64,000 nucleotides of DNA from positions 1 to 64,000 of the forward strand of contig CAYUPL010000009.1 of the NCBI GenBank assembly GCA_964446655.1, read 5' to 3'. The notes beneath the pieces were generated by a model, which was not told the origin of the DNA, ran no database searches, and was given only the letters and a program-made list of their open reading frames with translations. Within the stretch, counting starts at the first letter, position 1; every line of letters starts with the position of its first letter. Below are positions 9,782-19,046 of this stretch, in pieces. This DNA comes from Desulfopila_A sp964446655 (GTDB lineage: Bacteria; Desulfobacterota; Desulfobulbia; Desulfobulbales; Desulfocapsaceae). The translations under genes were made by a program, and so were the position numbers.

Positions 9782-11278
9782 TCACGCTGCCTTCGCCTTC
9801 GCCTCGATTTCACAGGGCAGAGCACAGTAGAACGAACACCCCAGATTCTCATTATTCTTAACGTAAATCTCACCACCATGAAACTGGATAATTCTTTTCG
9901 ATATACTTAGGCCAAGACCAACTCCATCGGTATGGCTTCGTGCTCTTTTGGCCCGGTAATACTTACTGAAAATGAGCGACTGCTCCTGGTCGCTCACCCC
10001 CGGCCCCTGATCGGAAACCTTATACGTCAGCATATTATCATCCTTGGCCAGCAGGAGATTTATGGTGACCTCTCCCCCTTTGGGGGAAAACTTGATGGCA
10101 TTATCAAGCAGGTTAAAAAGAACCTGTTGCAGCTCTTTTTTAACACCAATGAGAACCGGAGGTTCCGCCATTTTATGCAACTTGATGGTCACATTCTTAG
10201 CCCGAGCCGTGGGAATCAGGCTACGTGACACTTCCAAAACCAGTTTATTGGGATCGATCAGTACCGGGGTCACCTTTCTCGATTCCGCATCAAGACGAGA
10301 AACCTGCAGCAGGTGATTCAGCAAGTCATGGATACGATAGATTTCCGACTGGGCGATTTCAAGAAATTTCGTCTGTTTCTCATTGGTGTCTCCAAGAACG
10401 CCTTCAAGAATCATGTTGACCGATTCTTTGATGGAAGACAGCGGAGTACGAATTTCGTGACTCAGCGTTGCAATAAACTCGGAGCGAAGCTCTTCCTCTT
10501 CCTTCAGCTGTCTGCTCATGTCATTAAAGGCGGCAGCAAGTTCACCGAACTCATCTTTGCTGTTGATCTGGATCTCTTCCGAATCTTTTTCCGAAGAAAT
10601 ATTCTTTAAAGCGTACTTCAGCTCCTTCAATGGCTGTAAAATCGACTTTGAGAGAAACAGCGCCGCGGCCAAACCGGCAATAATGGTTATTCCCATACCG
10701 ATCATACCGTTACGTACACTCAATTTGCCTTTGTTGTTAATGGTAAGCAGCGACGTTTCAATCTCCTTCTCATTGGCCAGCCTTGCCGCCGAGATGGTCT
10801 CCAGCCAGAAGTTTATGGTCTCCTCGGAGGCCCATTGACCCGTCCCCGGCTGTACTCCATCATCCCCAATACGAATATTCCCTACCTGGGCTCTATAGCT
10901 CGAAGACAATCTTTTCCATGCGGAATTAATCGGATAATCCGGAGATTCCAGCGCCAGCAGACGCTGCAGGGTCGATTCAAAAATATCCCGGCTTTCCTCA
11001 AAATAGCCCAGATATTGGTCACTGCCGAGAAGCTGATATTTTTTTTCGTTGGCGTCCATGCTCAACAAATTCTCATGCATCACCTTCGACAGCGAGGAAA
11101 CCTCATTATTCTTACTTACTATCCTCTCAGAGATGGCCATAATCTGCTGAGTGTTGGTAAAAAGCACCACCAGGGTACCGTAAAAAATAAGGACGAAAAA
11201 CAGAAATAATATCAAAAGTTTTTGCGTTATTCCAAGTTTAAAATTACCTAAACGTCTCAATGGAAGTTCCTGCTTCAT
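9782..11278 (-). CDS. Membrane sensor histidine kinase (GlrK/QseE-like)
   Basis: Sensor kinase of 498 residues. There are two membrane segments (about 15-38 and 195-215) flanking a helical periplasmic domain. A HAMP domain follows, then HisKA with the phospho-acceptor in LSHEIRTPLSS, and HATPase_c with N box LLDNAIKFSP, G1 DQGPGVSD and G2 GVGLGLSIS. The order and the small helical sensor domain match GlrK. It is the first gene of the operon with the lipoprotein and the sigma-54 activator. No clear ribosome site is seen at the ATG. Confidence 0.92.
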   Translation of the reverse strand: MKQELPLRRLGNFKLGITQKLLILFLFFVLIFYGTLVVLFTNTQQIMAISERIVSKNNEVSSLSKVMHENLLSMDANEKKYQLLGSDQYLGYFEESRDIFESTLQRLLALESPDYPINSAWKRLSSSYRAQVGNIRIGDDGVQPGTGQWASEETINFWLETISAARLANEKEIETSLLTINNKGKLSVRNGMIGMGITIIAGLAAALFLSKSILQPLKELKYALKNISSEKDSEEIQINSKDEFGELAAAFNDMSRQLKEEEELRSEFIATLSHEIRTPLSSIKESVNMILEGVLGDTNEKQTKFLEIAQSEIYRIHDLLNHLLQVSRLDAESRKVTPVLIDPNKLVLEVSRSLIPTARAKNVTIKLHKMAEPPVLIGVKKELQQVLFNLLDNAIKFSPKGGEVTINLLLAKDDNMLTYKVSDQGPGVSDQEQSLIFSKYYRAKRARSHTDGVGLGLSISKRIIQFHGGEIYVKNNENLGCSFYCALPCEIEAKAKAA

Positions 11279-11889
11279 GTATTTTCAGATTTCAGCGGAT
11301 TACGGTAGTGAAAACTCTGCCCAGAACTGAGTCGGCATCACAAAAAAAAGACAAGAATAGTGGGTAATCATTTTTTCGTGGCGTCGAGCCAAACATCGAC
11401 GATGGCTAATTCGAGCTTCGTATCGTACCACCAATCCGACGAATCGACAAAAGATGTTTCATATATTACCAGTTTATCGCTGAAAATAAATCATTTTTAT
11501 AGTCATGAGGTGGAGGCGCAACTTCGAACTTCAAGTTTATACCTTTTATGAATGGTCCGAACGCGGAGGAAACAAGGTTGACAAGCAGCCTATATCACAG
11601 ATCATACTCTGATGGCATATGCCGCCGCCAAGGACGTGGTGAGGTGTAAAGAACAAGGTGATTTTGCCATCTCAGAAAACGGCTTGACCAAGAGACCGCA
11701 AGCCGAAGCATTTTCCAGGACCACAGGAACCGGTACAGTGAGCCGAAAGTATACCCGGCCCAAAAGGCACTATTGCCTGCCAGGCATGGCGTACCGCTGT
11801 GCATTACAACCAAATCAAAATGCAGAGGTTTCCGACACCCTGCTTCACGCCTCGCATCCACGGCAACCTCGGCTGGTGACAAATCCGGG
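11279..11889. other. Intergenic stretch with no convincing gene
   Basis: About 610 bp between the kinase gene and a small membrane-protein gene. Open frames on both strands from 11595 to 12026 lack ribosome sites and family features, and show odd residue use. I see no RNA gene or clean terminator. A decayed gene cannot be excluded. Confidence 0.35.
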
Positions 11890-12039
11890 TTAATCGTTTT
11901 TCTTCGCACCATTCTCAACCATTGCCCAAATATCCGAGAGCAGTCGGGCCTTCGGTGGAAAACGGCTAAAAGTAGCATGGACATACACCAGCATTCCGAC
12001 ACATCCAAGAGCTGACAGTACGACAATTATTTCAAACAT
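11890..12039 (-). CDS. Single-pass membrane small protein
   Basis: Small protein of 49 residues: an N-terminal membrane helix (MFEIIVVLSALGCVGMLVY) followed by a basic and amphipathic tail (ATFSRFPPKARLLSDIWAMV). The ATG at 12039 is preceded by AGGAGG at ideal spacing, which is the main support for a real gene. The frame extends further upstream but without such a signal. It follows the RecD2-like helicase gene, with about 125 bp between them. No family was recognised. Confidence 0.55.
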   Translation of the reverse strand: MFEIIVVLSALGCVGMLVYVHATFSRFPPKARLLSDIWAMVENGAKKND

Positions 12040-12166
12040 AACCCCTCCTGCAGGGAAGTACGACATGCACCGAAACAGTGCTCCTTCTACGGAAGAGTTC
12101 ACCTTGGAAATATTTGTTGCCGGTTAGATCATTGTTAGAAAACAGTTCGATTGTCCGACGACGTCT

Positions 12167-14653
12167 TCAGCATGACCCGTCCCCTTCACCGCCTGAGCAC
12201 AGCAGTTGCCGCAAAGCAGTCTGGCGATACTTGGTATCCTGGCGTCGAACGGACATGGCAAAGGCTTTGCGGGTACCGACAAAAACGGCGAGCCGCCGTG
12301 CTCTGGTCAGACCGGTGTAGATCAGATTACGGTACAGCATAGTGAAATGTTGTGTCACCACCGGCAGAATGACCACTTCGAACTCGCTACCCTGCGATTT
12401 ATGGATGGTGATGGCATAGGCCGGATCAAGCTCAACGATATCGTCCTTCCGGTACAGCACTTCTCTACCGTCGGGAAAAAAGGAAACGGTCATGGTGAGA
12501 CTCAGGGCATCAATGCAACGGATCGTGCCGATATCGCCATTAAAAACATGCAAATCATAGTTATTCCTCCTGTGAATAACCCGGTCGCCCTGGCGGAAGA
12601 CACGGTCCCCCAGTTTAATCTGGGCCTTGCCCTGCCGAGGTGGATTAACGGCTTGCTGTATAACCGTATTGAGATTGGCGGTGCCGAGGGTACCGCGTAT
12701 CATGGGTGCAAGGATCTGGATTTCCGTCTCATTGCCGAAATATCTTGGAATCCATTCGAGATAGAGGCGAACTATGGTGTCCACCGCCGTCAATCCATAA
12801 TGCAGGGTCGACCAGGGATGCACCTTGTGCAGAACAGCCTTCAACTCCTCTACCGCACCTTCCGCCAGGCGAACCCGCTCGAGATCGACATGCCTGAATT
12901 TCGGCGGTATTTCAAAATCTTTTTCATAGGGGGAGGCAACAGCTTCGGCCGTGCGAAATTCATAGGGTTGTACAGTCGGCTGCATGGCTTCGAGTTGAGA
13001 CGTTTGCAGATTGGTCAGCCGCTTTACCACACCGATGAAATGCAGCTGTTCCCGGGTGGCCTCTTCCGAATCTAAAAAGAAGCAGTCGGTGGTGTTTTTC
13101 CAGATATCCGGATATTTAAAAGGCGACTCAATTCGGGGGACCTCACCCCGGTTGATCTGGTGGGCATATTCGATGATGGATGATTGCCTGGCCTGACGAA
13201 ATACCTCTGTCAGGTGAAAACAGGGAATTTTCTCTGAAGCAATGATGTCCCTCAAAACATTGCCGGCGCCCACCGAGGGTAACTGATCGCCATCTCCTAT
13301 GAACAGCACGTCACAGCCTGGTGGTACCGCTTGTAACAGTGCGGCGCTCAGGGAAATATCAAGCATGGAACATTCATCAACAATGAGAAAATCGCCCTCC
13401 AGCGGATGTCCCTCATGGCGCGTAAAACCGCCATGCTGCCATTCCAGCAGGCGGTGCAGGGTCTTAGCTTCGCGGCCTATGACTTCAGCCATTCGTTGAG
13501 CCGCACGCCCGGTAGGTGCGGCCAACAGTACCTTTTTACCCAGAGATTCCAGCAGACGGACAATCACCTGCGTTGTGGTGGTCTTGCCGCAGCCTGGCCC
13601 ACCGGTGAGAATGGCAAAGGGCTGGTTGACGATGGCAACCACAGCCCGGGCCTGCTCATTGCTGAGCTGCAGGGTATGGTTACGGCAATACTCCGTAATC
13701 CACGCCTGAACATCTCTGATTGGACGGCCTGATCCGGCTTTCAAGCTGTTTAACCGTGCGGCAACCGTCAATTCATCGTAGTAGAGAGTTTTTGAGTAAT
13801 AACATTTCTTAAAGTCTTCAGGCCCCGTTAATAGCCGGAGGCGCAGCATGTTATTTTGCTCCATTTCCTGGAGCACACCATCCAGACGTCCGCTCAGATC
13901 CAGCTGGAGCAGCTTTTCCACCTCGTCCCTGATCTGATCATCCAGAAGATAGCAATGTCCCTGTTCCCGGCTCGAAGCCAGCACATGGCGGATAGCAGCC
14001 ATGATCCGCTCGTCACTGTCTTCAGCCAGACCGATGCTGAGCGCCACCTTGTCGGCCGAAAAAAAACCGATACCGTAAAAATCATGGGCCAGCCGGTATG
14101 GATCACGACTGACTATGGCGATGGCATCGTCACCATATTTTTTATAGATGCGAACGGCAAAAAGAGTCGATATGCCATGTCCCTGGAGAAAAATCATGAC
14201 TTCACGGATCATGCGGTGCTCATACCAGGCCTCCTTGATCATGGTCATTTTTTTGTCGGCAATGCCGGGTACTTCAACAAGTCTCTCAATCTGTTCCTCA
14301 AACACAGTGAGAGTCTCGGTGCCGAAATGGCGCACGATTCTCCGGGCAGTTTTCGGCCCCACCCCCTTTATCATTCCTGAACCGAGATATTTCTCCAATG
14401 CGCCGATGGAGGCGGGTTTTTTCTCGAGGACGTGACTTGCCTTAAATTGCCTGCCGAACTGGGGATGAACGACCCAGTTACCGTGAAACTCCATGGTTGC
14501 CCCGGCAAAGACCTTGGTCTGGTGCACAATTACCGTCAGCGGCTCGCCGGCCTGGCCATAGGCCTGTACTTTGAGCACCGCCCAGCCGTTTTCCGGATTG
14601 TGATAAGTGACCCGCTGGACGATACCGCGTAATTTTTCCGTAATGGCGCTCAT
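12167..14653 (-). CDS. RecD2-type ATP-dependent DNA helicase
   Basis: SF1B helicase of 828 residues. The N-terminal OB-like and helix-hairpin-helix region includes KGVGPKTARRIVRHFG near residue 96. Walker A is GGPGCGKTTTT at 351-361 and Walker B is VDECSMLD. The C-terminus has the UvrD-like motif AITIHKSQGSEFEVVI. It is somewhat longer than typical RecD2 because of a Glu/Arg-rich insertion between the ATPase core and the SH3-like part (about 540-640). No RecB or RecC gene is nearby, as expected for RecD2 proteins, which act alone in replication-fork or mismatch-linked repair. Confidence 0.9.
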   Translation of the reverse strand: MSAITEKLRGIVQRVTYHNPENGWAVLKVQAYGQAGEPLTVIVHQTKVFAGATMEFHGNWVVHPQFGRQFKASHVLEKKPASIGALEKYLGSGMIKGVGPKTARRIVRHFGTETLTVFEEQIERLVEVPGIADKKMTMIKEAWYEHRMIREVMIFLQGHGISTLFAVRIYKKYGDDAIAIVSRDPYRLAHDFYGIGFFSADKVALSIGLAEDSDERIMAAIRHVLASSREQGHCYLLDDQIRDEVEKLLQLDLSGRLDGVLQEMEQNNMLRLRLLTGPEDFKKCYYSKTLYYDELTVAARLNSLKAGSGRPIRDVQAWITEYCRNHTLQLSNEQARAVVAIVNQPFAILTGGPGCGKTTTTQVIVRLLESLGKKVLLAAPTGRAAQRMAEVIGREAKTLHRLLEWQHGGFTRHEGHPLEGDFLIVDECSMLDISLSAALLQAVPPGCDVLFIGDGDQLPSVGAGNVLRDIIASEKIPCFHLTEVFRQARQSSIIEYAHQINRGEVPRIESPFKYPDIWKNTTDCFFLDSEEATREQLHFIGVVKRLTNLQTSQLEAMQPTVQPYEFRTAEAVASPYEKDFEIPPKFRHVDLERVRLAEGAVEELKAVLHKVHPWSTLHYGLTAVDTIVRLYLEWIPRYFGNETEIQILAPMIRGTLGTANLNTVIQQAVNPPRQGKAQIKLGDRVFRQGDRVIHRRNNYDLHVFNGDIGTIRCIDALSLTMTVSFFPDGREVLYRKDDIVELDPAYAITIHKSQGSEFEVVILPVVTQHFTMLYRNLIYTGLTRARRLAVFVGTRKAFAMSVRRQDTKYRQTALRQLLCSGGEGDGSC

Positions 14654-14696
14654 TAAATATGATGGTCCGAGAAAAAGCCCATAGAAACCGACAAAC

Positions 14697-14948
14697 CTAC
14701 TCCATTTCGAAGGTATGGTAGATTTTTTGAATCTCCTCTCTGCCGTATTTCTTTTCCAGTCTCAGAACAATGAAATGACCTCTGGCCATGGTCTGGAAAT
14801 GGTCAATAAAGAGGCTGTTGATTGCGGCGCCACCAAGTGCCCCCAACAAGGGCAGCGACTGGGCCGCCACTTTTTCGGTAACCTGCAGACCGAAGCGGGA
14901 AGAAACCTGGGCCATAAGTCTGACAAGTGGTGGAGCAGAGGTTTCCGT
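14697..14948 (-). pseudogene. EcsC family C-terminal remnant
   Basis: The C-terminal block of EcsC-family proteins is present: RFGLQVTEKVAAQSLPLLGA, then GGAAINSLFIDHFQTMARGH and FIVLRLEKKYG. The family similarity continues upstream in the same frame past the first Met at 14915 (TETSAPPLVRL) and stops near 14948, where the adjacent ferredoxin gene and a 9-bp tandem repeat begin. The N-terminal two thirds of the protein are missing. This is best read as a gene truncated by a deletion whose breakpoint is at the repeat. Confidence 0.7.
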
Positions 14949-16594
14949 CAGCCATAAGGCAACACAGGCAACACAGGCAACACAGGCAACACAGGCAACA
15001 TCGTTGCAGACGGCAGTTTTTTCGCGGGGTTCCTGTCTTCATTGGCGTTGGTGACAATGATGGCGGAACGACCCGGCAATGGACATTTGTTTTCGCAGAT
15101 GCCGCAACCGATACAGAGATCGTCATCGACATAAGGCTGCTTCACCGTTACCGGCGTTCCGTCGGAGGTGTATACCTCGGCCATTCTGAAGCGAATGGCC
15201 TTTTCCGCCGTGGGACAGTGCTCTTCGCAGACAATACAGGGAATACCCTTGGCATAGGGCAAACACCTGTTGCGATCAAACCAGGCGTTGCCGATTTTGA
15301 ATTGATGCTTCCGTGCCGGAGTCAAAACAGAGAGCGCTCCGGTGGGACAGACCTGACCGCACAAGGTGCAGTTGAATTCACAATAGCCGGTGCGCGCCAC
15401 AAGTTTGGGGGTGAAAAGACCGTCAAGGCCCGCCTCGAGGAGCGCGGGCTGCAGGGCGTTGCCGATGCAAACCTGGAGGCATTCACCGCAACGGACACAT
15501 CTGCCGAGAAATTCCCCTTCCGGAAGCGCTCCCGGAGGTCTGATAAGGAACGGGTCATCACGTTTAGCCAGGACATCAGCACCTTTAAGAGAAGGTAATA
15601 CAATCCCGGCTGCCACAATTCCAAGGAAGTGTCTACGGCTCAAACTGGTTGAACGAGGAGCCTGCCTGATGCCGCCGCAAGAAAAACCGATGATCTGCCG
15701 GGGGCATTTCACGGCGCATTCAATACAGAGATTGCAGGTCGACATATCAATCTGCCGGTTTTCATCTATGGCGCCCATTCGGCAAAGCGAAGCACAGATA
15801 CGGCATGTATCGCACTTCTCCGAACCGCCCCGGACCCGCTGCAACCCTGTCCTGCTCACCATACCGAGCATTGCTCCCAATGGGCAGATATTTCTGCAGA
15901 AAAAGCGTTTCTGCGCCATTTCCAGAAGAAGTACCAGAATCAGTACCACAAAAGAAAGGGAGACCAGCTGGAAATATTTGCGCTCCGCCGGAAGGAGGAA
16001 ATCTTTCATCCAGGCATAAATCGGCTCGGTAACGGCATTGACAAAAGCCGGGGCGGAAAAGTAGGTCCAGGTGAAAAACGCTTCCGTCATACCGTGAAAG
16101 ACGGGATAGAACGTCTGCGCCAGACCACGTACCAGGATGGCAAAGGGGTCGACATAGCCCGCCACATGAAAACCGAAAAAGGCAAGCAGCAGCACAACCA
16201 GGAAAATAATCCGAGCGGTTCTGGGATAGAGTGTTTCCCGGCCTTTCAGATTGGTGGGCACCACATGATTGCAGCCGTCTAACAGGGTGCCCATGGGGCA
16301 GACCCAGCCGCAGAAAGATCTGCCGAAAATCAGGGCCAGAGCAAGCACCAGCAGAGACGGCAGCATCAGAAGGATGACAGTGCCGGCTGCCGCCATGGTC
16401 ACCGCCGCCAGAAAAGGATCGAGGCGAAAAATGATATTGACCGCATATTCAAGCTGATCCGAGCCGCTGTAATCCGTTCTGATAAACAGAAAAACAAAAA
16501 TTCCAAGAAAGAAGAGCTGACTGAAGCGCCGCCAGTACAGCAAGGGCAGATAAGGGCTGCTCGACGATGAGAAGAGCCTCAATTTTTTCTTCAT
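14948..16594 (-). CDS. NapH/NapG fusion polyferredoxin membrane protein
   Basis: Membrane iron-sulfur protein of 548 residues. The first half is NapH-like: four or five membrane helices, two CxxxCP loops (FCGWVCPMGT and FCRNICPLGA), then two 4Fe-4S clusters (CDTCRICASLC, CNLCIECAVKCP). The second half is NapG-like: a Tat-like LSRRHFLG segment, then several four-Cys clusters (CVRCGECLQVC, CNLTCGQVCP-type, CIVCEEHCP, CIGCGICENKCP). It probably moves electrons from the quinone pool to a periplasmic partner. The start overlaps the DUF362 gene by 4 bp. The C-terminus ends in LPV repeats encoded by a 9-bp tandem array, which looks like a replaced native end. Confidence 0.88.
   Translation of the reverse strand: MKKKLRLFSSSSSPYLPLLYWRRFSQLFFLGIFVFLFIRTDYSGSDQLEYAVNIIFRLDPFLAAVTMAAAGTVILLMLPSLLVLALALIFGRSFCGWVCPMGTLLDGCNHVVPTNLKGRETLYPRTARIIFLVVLLLAFFGFHVAGYVDPFAILVRGLAQTFYPVFHGMTEAFFTWTYFSAPAFVNAVTEPIYAWMKDFLLPAERKYFQLVSLSFVVLILVLLLEMAQKRFFCRNICPLGAMLGMVSRTGLQRVRGGSEKCDTCRICASLCRMGAIDENRQIDMSTCNLCIECAVKCPRQIIGFSCGGIRQAPRSTSLSRRHFLGIVAAGIVLPSLKGADVLAKRDDPFLIRPPGALPEGEFLGRCVRCGECLQVCIGNALQPALLEAGLDGLFTPKLVARTGYCEFNCTLCGQVCPTGALSVLTPARKHQFKIGNAWFDRNRCLPYAKGIPCIVCEEHCPTAEKAIRFRMAEVYTSDGTPVTVKQPYVDDDLCIGCGICENKCPLPGRSAIIVTNANEDRNPAKKLPSATMLPVLPVLPVLPVLPYG
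14958..14999. repeat. 9-bp tandem repeat (ACAGGCAAC)
   Basis: Four perfect copies of ACAGGCAAC at 14964-14999, with a partial copy GGCAAC just before. It encodes Leu-Pro-Val repeats at the C-terminus of the polyferredoxin, and lies at the junction with the truncated EcsC gene. Copy number should vary by slippage without breaking the frame. Confidence 0.92.
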
Positions 16595-17508
16595 AAGCGC
16601 TCGGTATGTATCCGCATCCTGGAGAGATCCATCTCGCCCAGGCCCATTCGATGCGCCGCCACGGTGGATTCAATCTGCTCGGGCTGCAGATCAAAAAGAG
16701 TGGTGGCGTAGGCATCAGCAGCCACGGGGTCAGTAGTGGCAATAAGGGTATCGACTACTTTGACATCATCGAGCCTGCCGCCCTGAGGACCGTTGCGCAA
16801 GAGTATCCTGGTAGCATCCACCACTGTCAGAGTCGGCTGTAAAACAGTGGCCAGGTCGGCAAGTTTCTGGGGCAGATCAAAATGGAGACTGCCTCGATTA
16901 CCGCCGATGACGCCCATGGAGTTTTTCAGCCCGAGAGTCAGCCGACTTAAGCCATGATGCTTGGCAACGGGGACATTAATATAGCAATCCGCCTCCAGGG
17001 CATCCCGATACACCTCCCAGCGAGTCAGGGATTTGCCCTTTTTGATGTCGAGGGCGATAAATTTCCGCGTATCAATATGTTCGAGACGGACCCGGCTATC
17101 ATCCAGATCATCAATTGTCTGCTGCATGCCGCTGTTAACATAGCATCGCCTTTTTTCGTTGCAGGTCCTATCAAATATCGTAACTTTTGCCGCGCCGGCC
17201 TCAAGGGCCAGCTCCGCCATGGTGCGCACTACCAGAGGATGAGTATTGGCGGCCTGCTCCAGACTTCTGTCCCAGCCGATATTGGGCTTTATAACCACGG
17301 TATCGCCGTTTTTGACAAACTGTTCCATGCCGCCCAGCATTGTAAAGAGATGGCGCACCAGCTGGTCATACTGCTTACCCGTCACCACGACAACCTCCGC
17401 CAGAGACCCCGCCACACCATACCCTGCCGGAATATGCAGCAGAGGCACGTGCATTCCCGCAGCGGCGGACCACGCCAAAGCTTTCTGTAAAAAGAGACGT
17501 CTGTTCAT
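16591..17508 (-). CDS. DUF362 family protein, Tat-exported
   Basis: Protein of 305 residues. The N-terminus NRRLFLQKALAWSAAAG is a twin-arginine signal. The DUF362 domain follows, with VVIKPNIGWD, VTIFDRTCN, NVPVAKHHGLSRLTLGLKN and a closing VVDTLIATTDPVAADAYA. It lacks the extra ferredoxin clusters seen in some DUF362 proteins, and its neighbour supplies them. The ATG at 17508 starts the Tat motif; the longer frame to 17538 is less likely. It is coupled by ATGA overlap to the polyferredoxin gene, which suggests a joint redox role in the periplasm. Its reaction is unknown. Confidence 0.85.
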   Translation of the reverse strand: MNRRLFLQKALAWSAAAGMHVPLLHIPAGYGVAGSLAEVVVVTGKQYDQLVRHLFTMLGGMEQFVKNGDTVVIKPNIGWDRSLEQAANTHPLVVRTMAELALEAGAAKVTIFDRTCNEKRRCYVNSGMQQTIDDLDDSRVRLEHIDTRKFIALDIKKGKSLTRWEVYRDALEADCYINVPVAKHHGLSRLTLGLKNSMGVIGGNRGSLHFDLPQKLADLATVLQPTLTVVDATRILLRNGPQGGRLDDVKVVDTLIATTDPVAADAYATTLFDLQPEQIESTVAAHRMGLGEMDLSRMRIHTERL

Positions 17509-17773
17509 GTTTTTTTCCCTCCATAATATGCAAACCACATTCCCAGCTCAGATCAGGAATGATTCTTACCATATTTTACCCGAAATCACGCCAAGACCAA
17601 AATGAAGTCGTACTTTTTTTTCTGCGCCGGCAGGCTTGGCAACCGGGATACCCAGTTGTTTCTCGACGGCAATAAAGCCCACCATATCATTTTTTACCTT
17701 GAAATCAATTACTCCTACAGGCTATGGTTGCTTCGACTGTTCGTTTCCTCTTCATCCGGCTTGCAGGATAACA

Positions 17774-18241
17774 ATGAAAGAAAAACTGCCTCTCGAAGAA
17801 GCATTAATCCTTCTCAAGGATATTTATGAAAACAGCATGCCCTTTAACCGGATGCTGAATATCCGGATAAGCCGTCTCACTCCGACCGATGTCGAAGTTC
17901 GAATCGACATGCGCAACGAGTTGGTCGGCAATTTTATCCGCAACATGTTACATGGCGGGGTGATCTCGGCTGTCCTGGACCTGACCGGCGGTCTTATAAC
18001 CTCGGTGGAGCTGCTCAAGCAACTGAATGGCGAGTCAACCGAAGAGATTGCCAGGCGTCTGACCCGCATCGGCACCATCGACCTTCGCGTTGATTATCTC
18101 AGAGCAGGCAAGGGAGAGTATTTCAGAGCCACGGGATCTGTTCTTCGTCAGGGCAACAGAGTTGCGGTAATCCGCACCGAACTGCATAGCGACCATAACC
18201 TTCTTATTGCCGCAGGGACGGGAACCTACCAGGTGGGCTGA
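17774..18241 (+). CDS. PaaI/YigI-type hotdog thioesterase
   Basis: Protein of 155 residues with a single hotdog domain. Typical PaaI-family positions are seen: NMLHGGVISAVLDLTGGL, which places the His-Gly-Gly and the catalytic Asp region, then DLRVDYLRAGKGEYF for the paired strand. It probably hydrolyses acyl- or aryl-CoA thioesters. The start at 17774 begins the conserved part; the frame is open upstream to 17636 but that part is unlike any thioesterase. It is convergent with the M23 peptidase gene. Confidence 0.82.
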   Translation: MKEKLPLEEALILLKDIYENSMPFNRMLNIRISRLTPTDVEVRIDMRNELVGNFIRNMLHGGVISAVLDLTGGLITSVELLKQLNGESTEEIARRLTRIGTIDLRVDYLRAGKGEYFRATGSVLRQGNRVAVIRTELHSDHNLLIAAGTGTYQVG

Positions 18242-18272
18242 GGGCTTCCCTGTCGAATCCCTCGGAACCGGC

Positions 18273-18938
18273 TCAAAATGCCTTGAAAAGTGGCAGAGGT
18301 GAAGGACAGAGCGCATCCATCCCCTCCAGGTCAGTCGCGCTGCAATACCCCTTGGAGGCATAGCCGCGTTGCAACCCCTTTTCGGTGATGATCTGCAGAT
18401 GGGTGTGATAAAACCAGTTGCCGTTTTCATGAAAATCACCAATTTCGGCAAAAGGCCTGCCGGCATTAACCTCGATACCTTCCGGCGGCAGACTGCTTTT
18501 CCGCAGATGACCATAAAAGCTGTAAAAGGTTGCAAAATAGGGACTAGCGTGACGAAGCAGGACAAAGGCGCCATAATTCCCCTCACCACTTTCATAGCCA
18601 CTCCGGGCCACAACCGCATCAAGCGGAGCATGCAGCGGCGTTCCCAACGGCACAATCACATCAAGACCCAGATGGATAAAACGGTTCTCCTCAACCATCT
18701 GCGGACAGTCAGCCAGCAGACTCCGCCGGTTTTCCAGATAGGCGGCAACACCCCAGCTATAGGTGTCCGCCATTGCCGTCTCAAGGAGGCGCTGAAAGGC
18801 TACCTGATCTCGCCTGTCGATTCCGGCCAGCAAAGGGCTATGGGGAGACAGGTCGGCGATAAACGGCTCACCCTGCAGATCGCCAAAGATCGGTCGGTGA
18901 TCGATCTTTGGGCTGTAGAGCATAAATGGATAATACAT
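18273..18938 (-). CDS. M23 family metallopeptidase-like protein
   Basis: Protein of about 221 residues with the LytM/M23 fold. The zinc motif HLGLDVIVPLGTPLHAP supplies the first His and Asp, and YHTHLQI the last His pair. Glycine-rich beta segments (GYESGEGNYGAFVLL) fit the family. No signal peptide is obvious at the start chosen here (ATG 18938), so it may be cytoplasmic or use an unusual export route; that is odd for a cell-wall hydrolase. The frame is open to 18998 without a signal either. Confidence 0.78.
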   Translation of the reverse strand: MYYPFMLYSPKIDHRPIFGDLQGEPFIADLSPHSPLLAGIDRRDQVAFQRLLETAMADTYSWGVAAYLENRRSLLADCPQMVEENRFIHLGLDVIVPLGTPLHAPLDAVVARSGYESGEGNYGAFVLLRHASPYFATFYSFYGHLRKSSLPPEGIEVNAGRPFAEIGDFHENGNWFYHTHLQIITEKGLQRGYASKGYCSATDLEGMDALCPSPLPLFKAF

Positions 18939-19046
18939 GCTGTTTCTCCTATGGCCCGGGCACATGGGATTTTCGCAAGACGAAACCCGAGGCATCATTT
19001 CACTGCATTCCAGCAGAAAAGATATATTTCAACTGCCGTACTCAAT

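Noticed and set aside
11595..12026. Minus-strand frame of 143 codons
   Set aside because: It overlaps the better-supported 49-residue gene and has no start signal or family similarity.
14958..14999. Possible CRISPR-like or phage repeat
   Set aside because: The unit is 9 bp with no spacers and is simply a tandem slippage array.
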